Both the position numbers and the translations under genes were made by a program. 64,000 bases of DNA from the NCBI RefSeq assembly GCF_000346485.2, contig NZ_KQ976354.1, positions 5,042,436 through 5,106,435 of the forward strand, read 5' to 3'. Positions 42,930 through 52,376 of this stretch are shown here, in pieces. Within the stretch, counting starts at the first letter, position 1, and each line of letters starts with the position of its first letter. The notes below the pieces were generated by a model. That model did not search any database, was not told the origin of the DNA, and saw nothing but the letters and a program-made list of their open reading frames with translations. The stretch is from Scytonema hofmannii PCC 7110 (GTDB lineage: Bacteria > Cyanobacteriota > Cyanobacteriia > Cyanobacteriales > Nostocaceae).

Positions 42930-44375
42930 TTAAGCTAGAAAGTCCTCGCTCACACTTACCCCATCCAGCGTTACCCGCACTTGGAATTGGGTTCCCGATG
43001 GTGGACTAAAGCCTAGTTGCAAGAGTTTATCTTTCCCTTGACCTCTATCGTCGCTTCTTGTTTGGGCTTGCAAGCGAGTTTCGCCACCGGAAATCACGCT
43101 TAGTTGGAGATTTGGTGGTAGCTTGTGTTGTTGGTTGATTGGTTGCACTTGTAGCCGCACGCCAATTTTTTCTTCAGTTTTAGGTCTAATGGTGACAATT
43201 AATGCGACTTGGCAAGTTCCCAACTGCATCCCCAAGTCAATTAGCCTAGCTTTACTGACGCCTGCTTGGGGATGCTCAGGCGCAATTTTGCCTAAACTTA
43301 AGGCTGCTTCCCAACGGGTTTCTTCATCGTTAGCGGTGCGTAATAATTGAGTCAACGCCTCAACAACTTCCGGATGACCAATGCCAATTTGCCCTAAAAC
43401 TCCGGCGGCTTGACATCGTTCTTTTTCAGGGCGATTAGATTGTAGCAGGCGAATTAATGGCGCGATCGCTTCGGAAGATACTGTCGGTTCCAACGTTTCT
43501 GTACCGCGAACTGCACTGAATTCTGGAGGTGTTAAAAGTGTTTCGACAGCTTGCCAACTTTTCTCGATCGTGCTTTCTGCTTTCTCTAACCATTGCCGCA
43601 AGTTCACAACTGTGAAACTTGCAGTTGCAGTGGAAGTTAAGCCTAAACGCTGGTTGTATAGCTGCTGTCGCCATTGTTCGTTTGTGAGTAATGCAGCCCA
43701 CTGATCAAAGGGTACTGCCAGTCTAGGTAAGTAGATCCCTGGTTTACTGAGTTGCACTAATAACTCTTGAGCGACTTTTACAGATAACTGTAGTGGCGGT
43801 TCTTCAGCATGGGGATTGGTGTCTTGCTGGGGGACGAGTAGCATTTGTGTGAAGTCTTCAGCTAAGACTTCCTGGTTGATATAGTAAGTGCGATCGCTTT
43901 CATCATATATCCCCTGCTGCTTGAGTTTTTCATAGCTAGCGAATCCCCATACCCGCAGCCAAGATTGCTCTGATTCACCCAAATTAATTTGCACGGCAAG
44001 GTAATAATCCTTTCTCCAGCTAGGAATATCAACCCACTCGCAGGGAACAGCAAATTCTTCTAAATCGCTGGTTTCGTTGGGAATCAAAACCAATCGCATT
44101 CCTTCTAACTCAATTGGTGTACCGTTGACAAATTCCCAGAGAGAGTCCCAAGTGGTGTCAGAAATGCTACCTTGAACTTGGTTAGCTTCTTTTAACCAAG
44201 CCTCAAGCCAAGGTACAAAAGTTTTTAAGCAAAGATAATTGAGATAAGCTTGACAGCGAGCAGCTGCATTAGAATGAAGTTGGGATTGTTGCCAAGCTTC
44301 TTTTTGAAGCTCTTGTGATAAATTCAACCAGAGCTGGTTAGGATAAATAGTAGAAAGTTTTCGCAATTTCAACAT
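42930..44375 (-). CDS. DUF1822 family protein with HEAT-like insert
   Basis: A 481-residue protein. The N-terminal half matches DUF1822 (CQAYLNYLCLKTFVPWLEAW, then WLRVWGFASYEKLKQQGIYD). The middle holds two HEAT-like repeats (IAPLIRLLQSNRPEKERCQA, then VVEALTQLLRTANDEETRWE) that the smaller paralogue at 31811-32935 lacks. The C-terminal module (about 380-481) ends GTQFQVRVTLDGVSVSEDFL, closely parallel to that paralogue. The gene begins 9 bp after the sigma-like gene and is followed after 20 bp by the CHAT-CHASE2 gene. The HEAT-like insert suggests a scaffold between the other two proteins. Its role is unknown. Confidence 0.82.
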   Translation of the reverse strand: MLKLRKLSTIYPNQLWLNLSQELQKEAWQQSQLHSNAAARCQAYLNYLCLKTFVPWLEAWLKEANQVQGSISDTTWDSLWEFVNGTPIELEGMRLVLIPNETSDLEEFAVPCEWVDIPSWRKDYYLAVQINLGESEQSWLRVWGFASYEKLKQQGIYDESDRTYYINQEVLAEDFTQMLLVPQQDTNPHAEEPPLQLSVKVAQELLVQLSKPGIYLPRLAVPFDQWAALLTNEQWRQQLYNQRLGLTSTATASFTVVNLRQWLEKAESTIEKSWQAVETLLTPPEFSAVRGTETLEPTVSSEAIAPLIRLLQSNRPEKERCQAAGVLGQIGIGHPEVVEALTQLLRTANDEETRWEAALSLGKIAPEHPQAGVSKARLIDLGMQLGTCQVALIVTIRPKTEEKIGVRLQVQPINQQHKLPPNLQLSVISGGETRLQAQTRSDDRGQGKDKLLQLGFSPPSGTQFQVRVTLDGVSVSEDFLA

Positions 44376-44384
44376 TTTCTGTCC

Positions 44385-46160
44385 TTAATTCCTCTGGAGT
44401 TCTAGGTAGAGCACATCTTTTGACAGCCAATCCTCAACCACTTCGCCGACCTGTTGCCTTTCTGTTTCTAGGGAAAGACCAAAGCGGGTATTAATCCACC
44501 AAAGAAAACAACGCTGCAACTGCTGCTTCGCTAAAGCCAGGGTTTGGCAGGCATGAGAGCTAGTTTTGATATCTTGCTTTTGACCGTATCGCTGGCAAAT
44601 AATTTTTCTTTGTAGCGATCCTAATTGCTCAAAAGACTTTAATAATTCCGATTGAATAAGATTTTGGTAATACTTTTTTAACCATAACTTGATATAGTTA
44701 GTTTGCCATTGGTTAAGTAAGTTTAAAAAAGTTTTTTCTAATTGATTTTGAGCTAAAAACAGTTTTTGTTCAACTTCCTCTTGGCTCATAGGTTGTTCTT
44801 GGCTCAGAGTCTGAGTTAGCTCAGTGAGACCCATTTGTTGACCGTAGCTAAGTTTGAGAATTTGCTGCGATCGCGTATCCAAATCTGCTAGTGCAGCAAT
44901 TAATTGAGCTTCAATTGGATTAGCAGAGTTAAGATGGGAAAATTTTTCATTTAAAAATGTTTTGACATAAGCACTGGGATTGATTCGCTCACTCGTTAAC
45001 TCCTGAAACTTTTCTAGCAATGGCGCTTCCACATTCTTTGAAATGTAGCGTGAAATGGTTCCCTGATGAACGCCAATCTTACTGGCAAACTGTTCCTGAG
45101 TTAAAAGTGCCAATCGGTGAGGATAGCACAGAGGCATAACAGCTTGACGGCATGATTTGGGAATTTGACTGCGGACATTGTCTAAGTTTTGCTCAATGAG
45201 TTCAATTTCTGCTCTTAAAATCAGGTCTATCTCTTGTAAAGATTCTGTTGGTTCTTCTTGCTCTAAAGCTTCCCAAGAATTGACGCTTCGATTGTCCGGT
45301 TGTTCTATGTTATTGGCATCGTAAGAAACTTCAATAATTTGGGAAGGTTGCTGTAAAGCGGCGATACAGATATTCATCCATTCTTGAATCATTGCAGGCG
45401 CTACTGCTGCACCAACAGCGACTTGCAAGGGAGCACCGGGTTGAAATCTCTGAGAATTGTAGTCCTTAGCGGTTTCTGCAAAATCTGAGAGTTCTGGATC
45501 TGGCCATTTCTCTCCTTCTCTTCTGTTAGGATGGTAGACTTGATTGTTTTTGTAAACAGGAACAAAATAGCGCCAAGCAAAAAGATACTGCGAAATTTCT
45601 GGTTCTCTTGAGCCAGAGTTTGTCAGCGCTTCTCTCAGTCGTTCTTCCGCCTTTTGCAGTTTTCTACGACTATTGATATCCACATCACACAGCAGATGCC
45701 ATTTCGATTCCCAATGTATTTGCTGGCGCATCACATTTCGCAGCACCCCTACCATGTAGGTTTTGAAATTTGCTCTACTATCATTACTCGTCTTGTACTT
45801 ATTGAGAGATTGCTGTAATTTCTCCCGGTTACAAAGGTATTCGTTAGTTAGAGCATACAAATGTTCCGCACGAGCCTCGTAAAAAGGCAAACGATACCAA
45901 TTGCGCCAAATGAGATAACAGCGATCGCGATCGAAGTAAGCTAATAAGTGCCAGTGAGCCAGACGTTTTTCTATCTCAGGTTGGGAATCGTCATTGAGAA
46001 TTTTTACAAAATAATCTGCATAATCGCTCTCATCCCACTCAGGATGCAACTGAACTAGCTTTTCCATCCGTTCCCGCAAGCGATTTTGAATTAATCGTTT
46101 GAACGGAGGATAACCGTTAGTTTCAGTAAAATCATACAATGTCCAGAATTGATCGCTCAT
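44385..46160 (-). CDS. Sigma-70-like HTH protein, first gene of the CHAT-CHASE2 operon
   Basis: A 591-residue protein with several sigma-like features. There is a helical N-terminal half with RANFKTYMVGVLRNVMRQQI, like region 2. A HTH follows at ~353-374 (LLTQEQFASKIGVHQGTISR). A second region-4-like part is ALADLDTRSQQILKLSYGQQ and a third RKIICQRYGQK. It is much longer than ordinary sigma factors and the -10-recognition motifs are not convincing. It is the first gene of a tight operon (9 bp to DUF1822, 20 bp more to CHAT-CHASE2). Whether it works as a sigma factor, an anti-sigma target or a DNA-binding adaptor cannot be decided here. Confidence 0.6.
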   Translation of the reverse strand: MSDQFWTLYDFTETNGYPPFKRLIQNRLRERMEKLVQLHPEWDESDYADYFVKILNDDSQPEIEKRLAHWHLLAYFDRDRCYLIWRNWYRLPFYEARAEHLYALTNEYLCNREKLQQSLNKYKTSNDSRANFKTYMVGVLRNVMRQQIHWESKWHLLCDVDINSRRKLQKAEERLREALTNSGSREPEISQYLFAWRYFVPVYKNNQVYHPNRREGEKWPDPELSDFAETAKDYNSQRFQPGAPLQVAVGAAVAPAMIQEWMNICIAALQQPSQIIEVSYDANNIEQPDNRSVNSWEALEQEEPTESLQEIDLILRAEIELIEQNLDNVRSQIPKSCRQAVMPLCYPHRLALLTQEQFASKIGVHQGTISRYISKNVEAPLLEKFQELTSERINPSAYVKTFLNEKFSHLNSANPIEAQLIAALADLDTRSQQILKLSYGQQMGLTELTQTLSQEQPMSQEEVEQKLFLAQNQLEKTFLNLLNQWQTNYIKLWLKKYYQNLIQSELLKSFEQLGSLQRKIICQRYGQKQDIKTSSHACQTLALAKQQLQRCFLWWINTRFGLSLETERQQVGEVVEDWLSKDVLYLELQRN

Positions 46161-46321
46161 TTGTAGAAATTGTTCGCTGATTTTATTTTCGCCAACCTAC
46201 TGAATCAGCAGATGAAAACTGATTATCTTGTTGCAAAAATTTATTTCATTCTCAATAAACAAAGACTCGCTCAATTTAACTTGACAATACCCCTGAAGCG
46301 ATAGGCGTTCACAATCATGAC

Positions 46322-46873
46322 CTATAGTATTGGTGGGGAGGCAAAGTCGATCCCGCTAAATGCCGGGTCTTGCCCGGTGGTAGTTCGCCGCATAATAACT
46401 GTGAAAAAGTAAAGTCTGTCAAAGCCTACATTATGGTTGAGATCGACATATCGAATTGTATTACCTGTCATGTTGGATTCATTAGAACTCCATGTAGTTC
46501 CCACTCCGTGCAAGCCAGCGGAGTCGCGGTAGTGAAGGCGCGTCTCGATCTCAGCCCCAGTTCCCATACCGTCCGTATCCCGGTAATAGACCCGGTATGT
46601 TGAGATATCGTTGTCGTTTGTCATATCCGATATTGTGTGTCTGTTAATTGGAAGCGGACAGTAAAGGATAACCGTTCCAGTAGCAGATCCATTAAAAACA
46701 TAAGCCCCGTTAGAGAGACCAACTGCTGCGTCTGCAACGTCATTTCGCGGACGGCAGGCGCTAGCGGGGATAGTAGTGGCTTCAACATCTCGGTCATTAG
46801 CTGAGGCAACACTAGAGACAACAAAGGACGTAGCAATTGCGGCACAAGCTATGAGGTATTTTGAGAGCGACAT
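46322..46873 (-). CDS. Secreted protein of unknown function
   Basis: A signal peptide is clear (MSLSKYLIACAAIATSFVVS, cleavage near VASAN). The mature ~155 residues are beta-rich: VGLSNGAYVFNGSATGTVIL, CPLPINRHTISDMTN, YRVYYRDTDGMGTGAEIETR and YVDLNHNVGFDRLYFFTVIM. Only two cysteines remain in the mature part and could form one disulfide. I do not recognise the family. It stands alone between the sigma-like gene and the lanthipeptide locus. Its base composition is more GC-rich than its surroundings, which hints at acquisition. Confidence 0.7.
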   Translation of the reverse strand: MSLSKYLIACAAIATSFVVSSVASANDRDVEATTIPASACRPRNDVADAAVGLSNGAYVFNGSATGTVILYCPLPINRHTISDMTNDNDISTYRVYYRDTDGMGTGAEIETRLHYRDSAGLHGVGTTWSSNESNMTGNTIRYVDLNHNVGFDRLYFFTVIMRRTTTGQDPAFSGIDFASPPIL

Positions 46874-47678
46874 GAAAAATCCTTTTATCTGTTACTTAGT
46901 GGGGTTTAAACTCTTTCATTTGGTTATTGCGGTGGTGTTTTGTGATTTATGCACTTATTTTTGTGGATTCATGCGCTAATTCTGAGCTGACCGAGGCTCA
47001 GAGGCACATTGCCCTCAGAATAGAATTCTGGAGCTATACAAACGAAGTCCGCCTGCGCGGACTTTAATGAAGCCTGCGTAGACAGGCTTTGTTATTCGTA
47101 GTACTCTTACCTTGATGTAAAATCAATAAGGTCAAGTTGTACTAATTAAATATATTTTTGCGATCGCCTGTGGCTTTGATGGGAAAGCTGCGCGCGATCG
47201 CTTTGTACTTTGTTAATTCAACTATCAAACTGAATATCTCCTCACATTTGAGATAGAATTGCTATCTAAAAGCACTTTATGAAGTTTTATTGCTTTTAGA
47301 AATAATAGTTATGACCTAATACTAGCAAAGGTTTCAACTATTTTCTTAAGTGGAAGAACAGCTTTTACATGGGGACAAGTACATAAATCAAAAAAAACGG
47401 TCTCATTAACTCTGATGAAAGGGTTCAAAACCAAAGAAGTAAAGCAAGCGAGCTAAGTTCAATGTTGTGAACCACTTTGCTAAGACTTAATTCAGGCTTG
47501 AATATAAGCACCATTAATCTCTAAACAAGTCGTGGTTCAGACTGGAACTTAGTTTGTAATGAGTGCATATATTATCTCTATCAATTAGGGTTAATTACTG
47601 TCTCTTGACTTAATTTTACATTTGGAAAAAAGACTGCCTTTCAAAAAAAACACATCATTAAAATGAAGGAGAAAAACT
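46874..47678. other. Long leader region before the lanthipeptide locus
   Basis: No ORF is convincing. It contains two back-to-back hairpins (47045-47089), a pair of GCGATCGC sites (47160-47205) and, just upstream of the precursor gene, an AT-rich stretch with TTGACT at about 47607. That could be a -35 box, though I see no clear -10. Confidence 0.4.
47045..47089. repeat. Two tandem hairpins (common cyanobacterial repeat)
   Basis: AAGTCCG (47045-47051) pairs with CGGACTT (47058-47064), and AAGCCTG (47070-47076) with CAGGCTT (47083-47089). Each stem is a perfect 7 bp with a 6-nt loop. Confidence 0.7.
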
Positions 47679-47939
47679 ATGTCAAATATTGACATTATTC
47701 GTGCGTGGAAAGATGAAGAATATCGCAATAGCCTGAGTGAAGAACAGCTTTCTCAGTTACCTGAAAATCCAGCAGGGATGGTTGAATTATCTGATAAAGA
47801 GATGGAAACTTTTATGGGCGGAGGAGATGTTCACATTGCTATGTCTTGCTGCGGTACCAAAGCTACGAATCAAAGCAAGAAGCTCCCAATTCAAGATTCT
47901 TCTATTTTAGCAGAAGTTTCTTCTCTTGAGAAAGGCTAA
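47679..47939 (+). CDS. lanA: Class II lanthipeptide precursor, mersacidin/lichenicidin family
   Basis: The leader IDIIRAWKDEEYRNSLSEEQ continues through LSQLPENPAG and VELSDKEMETFMGGG. It carries the signature of the mersacidin/lichenicidin precursor family (D-I-I-R-x-W-K-D, N-P-A-G, double-glycine end). Cleavage after the glycines would release a ~38-residue core beginning DVHIAMSCCGTKATNQ. This has two adjacent cysteines, Thr at T-K and A-T, and several serines further on, so at most two (methyl)lanthionine rings. AAGGAG lies 6 nt before the ATG. It is followed by LanM, a flavin oxidoreductase and a C39-peptidase exporter, in order. A bactericidal or signalling role is inferred only from the family. 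Confidence 0.9.
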   Translation: MSNIDIIRAWKDEEYRNSLSEEQLSQLPENPAGMVELSDKEMETFMGGGDVHIAMSCCGTKATNQSKKLPIQDSSILAEVSSLEKG

Positions 47940-47970
47940 GCATAGCTGCCTAGTGTAGTGTCAAAAACAA

Positions 47971-47992
47971 AGGGTGGGTTCCTACTCACCCT
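47971..47992 (+). promoter_or_regulatory. Intercistronic hairpin between lanA and lanM
   Basis: AGGGTGGGT (47971-47979) pairs with ACTCACCCT (47984-47992) with one G-T pair and a TCCT loop. No T-run follows, so it is not a strong terminator. Partial termination or transcript stabilisation at this place is common in lantibiotic operons and lets the precursor be made in excess of LanM. Confidence 0.5.
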
Positions 47993-48051
47993 TCTCTCCT
48001 ACCAACAGTATCTTGTCCTCAAATTTCACCACTTATCAGGAATATAATGCT

Positions 48052-51000
48052 ATGAGCAAGTTTTCTTTTCACAACTCTGTCTGGTATAATTCCATAACTT
48101 TAACTGAGCGTATTATCTCACTGCAAAATACTCAAAAAGAGACATATATAACTAACATTGATACAAAACTTGCTAAGAAAAAAATGCAGCAATGGAAATC
48201 CCAATTGCCTTTTACGAATGACTCTTTCTTTGCTCAACGTCTCACAATAGATAGAATCACTGAAGATGATTTTTTTAATATTCTTGGTGAGCCAATCGAG
48301 GGAGTTAAAAACCGTCTTCCAGATTTACCACATTGGCTCAAGCAACTGGCTCAAGCATTTTTTCATCCTACCCATTCCCAAGCCAAAATACTTCTTGCTC
48401 CAGAGAAGCTAGGAGAAGGAAAAGAAGCAGGTTTTTTGTATATTATTGAACCCTTGCTTAGTCAAGAAATTGACCGCCTAAAACAGGGAATTCAGGCAAT
48501 GTGTCAAGCACATTCTGATTTGCCTTTTGAACCTAGTACTGTTGTATCCTTGCTATTTACTAGTTTACAAGAGCAATTGGTTAATATTTTAAGTCGCACC
48601 ATGATTTTGGAACTTAATGTAGCTCGCCTGCAAGGACTACTACAAGGCAACATTCCTCAGGAGCGATTTCAGAGTTTCTTACAACGCCTACGCCAGCGTG
48701 AAATAGCAATCTCTTTCCTCCAAGAGTATCCCGTCCTTGCCCGTCAAGTAGTAATTAGCATTAATCATTGGGTCAATTTTAGTCTAGAATTTCTCCAGCA
48801 TCTCTATAATGATTGGAATGTTATCTGTGCTAAATTTAGTCCAGAAACAGACCCAGGTGTATTGGTACAAATAGATAGTAGTATTGCTGACACTCATTGT
48901 GATGGACGTACCGTGATAATTGCTAAATTTAGCACTGGTTTTCAGGTAGTTTATAAACCCAGATCTTTAGCTACTGATGAGCATTTTCAACAACTTTTAC
49001 TATGGATTAACCAACGAGGAAATCACCCACCATTTCGTACTTTAAAAATGCTCAATCGAGATAAATATGGATGGGTAGAATTTGTTGTAGCTCATAGCTG
49101 CACTACTCCAGAAGAAGTTCAGCACTTTTATCAACGTCAAGGTAGTTACTTAGCACTACTGTATGCCATAAAAGCTACTGACTTTCATATGGAAAACATA
49201 ATTGCAGCCGGAGAACACCCTATTTTAGTTGACCTAGAATCCCTTTTCCATTCTCAAATTGAAGTTAATCATCTTAATAAGAAATCAGAACATCTTGTTG
49301 TCAAAACATTCAATTATTCTGTCTTAAGTGTTGGTATATTACCCCAACGTCTCTGGGAAAATAATGAGTCCAAGGGAGTTGAAATGAGTGGATTAGGAGG
49401 TGAAGAAGGTCAATTAACACCAAGTCGTGTTCAGTATTTGACAGGAATAGGAACAGATGAAATGCGCGTTGAGCTTAAACAAATGCCAATGTCAGGAAGT
49501 CACAACCGACCTACCCTTAATTCTGCTCCAGTAAATATATTGGACTATATAGACGCAATTACTGCTGGCTTTACTTCCATGTATCAGTTGTTGATACAGC
49601 ATCGGCATGACTTACTATCAGAAAAAAGTCCTTTAGCCCGGTTTTGTGAAGATGAAGTAAGGTTTATCCCACGCTTTACTGAAGAATACAGTTTACTACT
49701 CAATGAAAGTTATCATCCTAATCTGTTACGAAACGCCTTAGATCGAGATCGTTTCTTCGATCTACTTTGGTTGGGAATTGAACATCAACCCCACCTAGCA
49801 AAGATAATTCATGCTGAGCGGGATGATTTATGGAAAGGTGATATTCCTAGATTCACAACTCGACCCAATTCGACAGATCTTTGGACTGGTTCTAATGAAA
49901 AAATTACCGACTTCTTTGATGAAACAGGGATGGATCTGGTACGTCGCAGTCTTCATAATTTAAATGATGCCGATTTGAGGCAACAATTGTGGTTTATCCG
50001 CGCCTCCTTTACTACATTTATAATCCATAAAGAGGAATCAAAATGGCAAGGATGGCCTATCCATCATTTGCCTGAACCAAAAAATGATTTTAGTCGCGAG
50101 CAATTGGTAGCCGCTGCACAAGCAGTTGGCGATCGCATAGAAGAGCTAGCACTGCAAGAGGACAATGATGTCTCTTGGATTGGCTTGAATTTCGATGAAA
50201 AGAGAAATTACTGGACTTTTACTCCGCTGGGAATAGAACTTTACAATGGTATGCCAGGAATAACCTTATTTTTAGCTTACCTTGGTACTATCACTCATCA
50301 GAAAAATTACACTGAATTGGCAAAATTGACATTAGCCAAGTTTCAACACCAAATAGATAGGAATAAATCGTCGTTCACTTCTATCGGTGGCTTTACTGGT
50401 TGGGGTGGAATCATTTACACCCTAACTCAGTTAGGAGTTTTATGGAATGAACCATCGTTGCTACTTGAGGCTGAATCAATAGTGCCTCTTCTCCCGGATC
50501 TTATTTCTCAAGATAAGTACTTTGATATTATTGGTGGTGCTGCCGGATGCCTTAGTAGTTTAATTAGTCTCTATCACTGCCGACCTTCTCAGCGTACACT
50601 TGATGTTGCAATTCAATGTGGCGTACATATTATTTCACATATCCAACCCATGAAGAAAGGCGTTGGATGGATACCAGGACTAAAAAGTCTGTCAGAGAAA
50701 CCTCTACCAGGATTTAGTCATGGTGCAGCCGGGATAGCATTAGAATTACTAGAATTAGCATCTCTAACTGGAGAGAAGCGTTTTCACACAACAGCTCTTG
50801 CGGCTATTGAATATGAGCGTAGTTTGTTCTGCCGTCAATTTGGTACTTGGTGGGACATCAGCAATTTTAGTGACATGGTTCTAGCCAATAGCTATCCCTG
50901 CATGACTGCATGGTGCCATGGCGCACCTGGAGTTGGTCTCGCTCGGTTAAAATGTCTCCCATACCTTGATAATGCTGAAATTCGTGATGAAATTTACATT

Positions 51001-51372
51001 GCTCTCAAAAGTACACTAGAGCACGGTTTTGGTCTTAACCATTCTCTTTGCCATGGCGACCTAGGTAATCTTGAACTGCTTCTCCAAGCCAGTCTTATTC
51101 TAAAAGATCCACAGTGGAAAAATCAGGTTGACCGTCATGCCGCCATTATACTCTCAAGCATTGACAAGTATGGCTGGCTTTGCGGAGTGCCATTAGAAGT
51201 TGAAGTACCAGGACTAATGACTGGATTAGCTGGTATAGGTTATGAATTGCTGAGGCTAGCAGTACCAGAGCGTATTCCTTCAGTGCTAATGCTAGAGCCT
51301 CCAAGATTCAATAAAACCTCAGAAAAAACTCAGGAAATTTTTTCCCATAAATCAGCCATTGAAATGGTCTAA
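48052..51372 (+). CDS. lanM: Class II lanthipeptide synthetase LanM
   Basis: The ATG at 48052 (CAGGAA upstream) is preferred over an upstream GTG at 47974 inside the hairpin. The N-terminal ~650 residues are the DUF4135 dehydratase domain: KTFNYSVLSVGILPQRLWEN, VEMSGLGGEEGQLTPSRVQY, TDFHMENIIA and the nucleotide-binding VVYKPRSLA. The C-terminal ~380 are a LanC-like cyclase with zinc ligands Cys955 (WCHGAPG), Cys1000 and His1001 (LCHGDLGN). It dehydrates Ser/Thr of the precursor core and closes thioether rings. Length (1106) is normal. It is downstream of lanA, and the LLM gene follows after 35 bp. Confidence 0.95.
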   Translation: MSKFSFHNSVWYNSITLTERIISLQNTQKETYITNIDTKLAKKKMQQWKSQLPFTNDSFFAQRLTIDRITEDDFFNILGEPIEGVKNRLPDLPHWLKQLAQAFFHPTHSQAKILLAPEKLGEGKEAGFLYIIEPLLSQEIDRLKQGIQAMCQAHSDLPFEPSTVVSLLFTSLQEQLVNILSRTMILELNVARLQGLLQGNIPQERFQSFLQRLRQREIAISFLQEYPVLARQVVISINHWVNFSLEFLQHLYNDWNVICAKFSPETDPGVLVQIDSSIADTHCDGRTVIIAKFSTGFQVVYKPRSLATDEHFQQLLLWINQRGNHPPFRTLKMLNRDKYGWVEFVVAHSCTTPEEVQHFYQRQGSYLALLYAIKATDFHMENIIAAGEHPILVDLESLFHSQIEVNHLNKKSEHLVVKTFNYSVLSVGILPQRLWENNESKGVEMSGLGGEEGQLTPSRVQYLTGIGTDEMRVELKQMPMSGSHNRPTLNSAPVNILDYIDAITAGFTSMYQLLIQHRHDLLSEKSPLARFCEDEVRFIPRFTEEYSLLLNESYHPNLLRNALDRDRFFDLLWLGIEHQPHLAKIIHAERDDLWKGDIPRFTTRPNSTDLWTGSNEKITDFFDETGMDLVRRSLHNLNDADLRQQLWFIRASFTTFIIHKEESKWQGWPIHHLPEPKNDFSREQLVAAAQAVGDRIEELALQEDNDVSWIGLNFDEKRNYWTFTPLGIELYNGMPGITLFLAYLGTITHQKNYTELAKLTLAKFQHQIDRNKSSFTSIGGFTGWGGIIYTLTQLGVLWNEPSLLLEAESIVPLLPDLISQDKYFDIIGGAAGCLSSLISLYHCRPSQRTLDVAIQCGVHIISHIQPMKKGVGWIPGLKSLSEKPLPGFSHGAAGIALELLELASLTGEKRFHTTALAAIEYERSLFCRQFGTWWDISNFSDMVLANSYPCMTAWCHGAPGVGLARLKCLPYLDNAEIRDEIYIALKSTLEHGFGLNHSLCHGDLGNLELLLQASLILKDPQWKNQVDRHAAIILSSIDKYGWLCGVPLEVEVPGLMTGLAGIGYELLRLAVPERIPSVLMLEPPRFNKTSEKTQEIFSHKSAIEMV

Positions 51373-51407
51373 TCCCACTACACCTTAGTTTGATAACGAG
51401 TCAATAT

Positions 51408-52349
51408 ATGAGCCATAAAATTAGTCTTGGCGTTCTCGATTTCTGCTCAGTTCCATATAAGAGAAACAGCAAATACGTACTTCATACAACTATAGAACTT
51501 GCGTGTCGAGTTGAAGCTTTTGGATATTCGCGCTATTGGCTAGCGGAGCATCATGGAGGTGCTGCTCATGCTAGTCCAGAAGTTTTAATTCCTCTTATTG
51601 CAGCACTCACTAAGAGGATTCGCATAGGATCGGCAGGAATTCTTCTCTACTTCTATAGTTCCTTAAAAATTGCCGAGAATTTTAAATTACTCGAAACCCT
51701 ATTTTCGGAACGTATTGATCTAGGAATTTGCAGAGGTTATGCAGATCCATTGACTGCTCAAGCTCTTCTTGACGGGAGGACTCGGGAGCCGAATATCGAG
51801 CTTTATAAAGAGAAATTTGAACACCTGATACACTACTTGTGCGGAAGTTCAGAGGTGTCGGTGACACCTGTTGGTTCTGCTTCTCCGGCGGTTTGGGTTC
51901 TTGGTAGCGGTGGAAGTAGCGTGCCCTTAGCCGCACAAAATGGCGTTGCTTATAGCCATTCGCTCTTGCACATAGGATTCCAAGATAATCCCAGTATCCT
52001 CCAAGAGTACCGAGACATCTTCCAGCCAAAAGCGGGAAAAATTTCTACTCCTCAGTGCAATGTAGCAGTTGCAGGCATTTGCGCGGAAACTGAAGCTCAA
52101 GCACACCAATTACTCAAAAAACACACTAATGAGTTTATTGTACCGAGCATAGTAGGCAATCCCAGTCAATGTAAAGAGAAATTGCAGATGCTACAAGAGC
52201 GTTATGGCGTTGACGAAATCATATTCCTTGACCTTTGTCAGGAATTCGAGGATCGCTTACGTTCTTATGAATTGCTTGCTACTGAACTAAGATTAACGAC
52301 TATTTCTGAGCAGCACGCCAAAATCGCAGAATTGCCTGCAAGTGCTTAA
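51408..52349 (+). CDS. Luciferase-like (LLM) flavin-dependent oxidoreductase in the lanthipeptide cluster
   Basis: The ATG at 51408 is preferred over a TTG at 51390. LSSLKIAENFKLLETLF-type helix (here YSSLKIAENFKLLETLFSER), then IDLGICRGYADP, and earlier YWLAEHHGGAAHASPEVLIP and IRIGSAGILL are the standard motifs of bacterial-luciferase-like monooxygenases (MsnO8-type). The fold binds reduced FMN and inserts oxygen or oxidises a substrate. It sits between lanM and the exporter gene with 35- and 27-bp gaps, so it is part of the operon and probably tailors the peptide. That reaction is inference. Confidence 0.85.
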   Translation: MSHKISLGVLDFCSVPYKRNSKYVLHTTIELACRVEAFGYSRYWLAEHHGGAAHASPEVLIPLIAALTKRIRIGSAGILLYFYSSLKIAENFKLLETLFSERIDLGICRGYADPLTAQALLDGRTREPNIELYKEKFEHLIHYLCGSSEVSVTPVGSASPAVWVLGSGGSSVPLAAQNGVAYSHSLLHIGFQDNPSILQEYRDIFQPKAGKISTPQCNVAVAGICAETEAQAHQLLKKHTNEFIVPSIVGNPSQCKEKLQMLQERYGVDEIIFLDLCQEFEDRLRSYELLATELRLTTISEQHAKIAELPASA

Positions 52350-52376
52350 ACAATAGTTTATGGATGACCCCAAACA

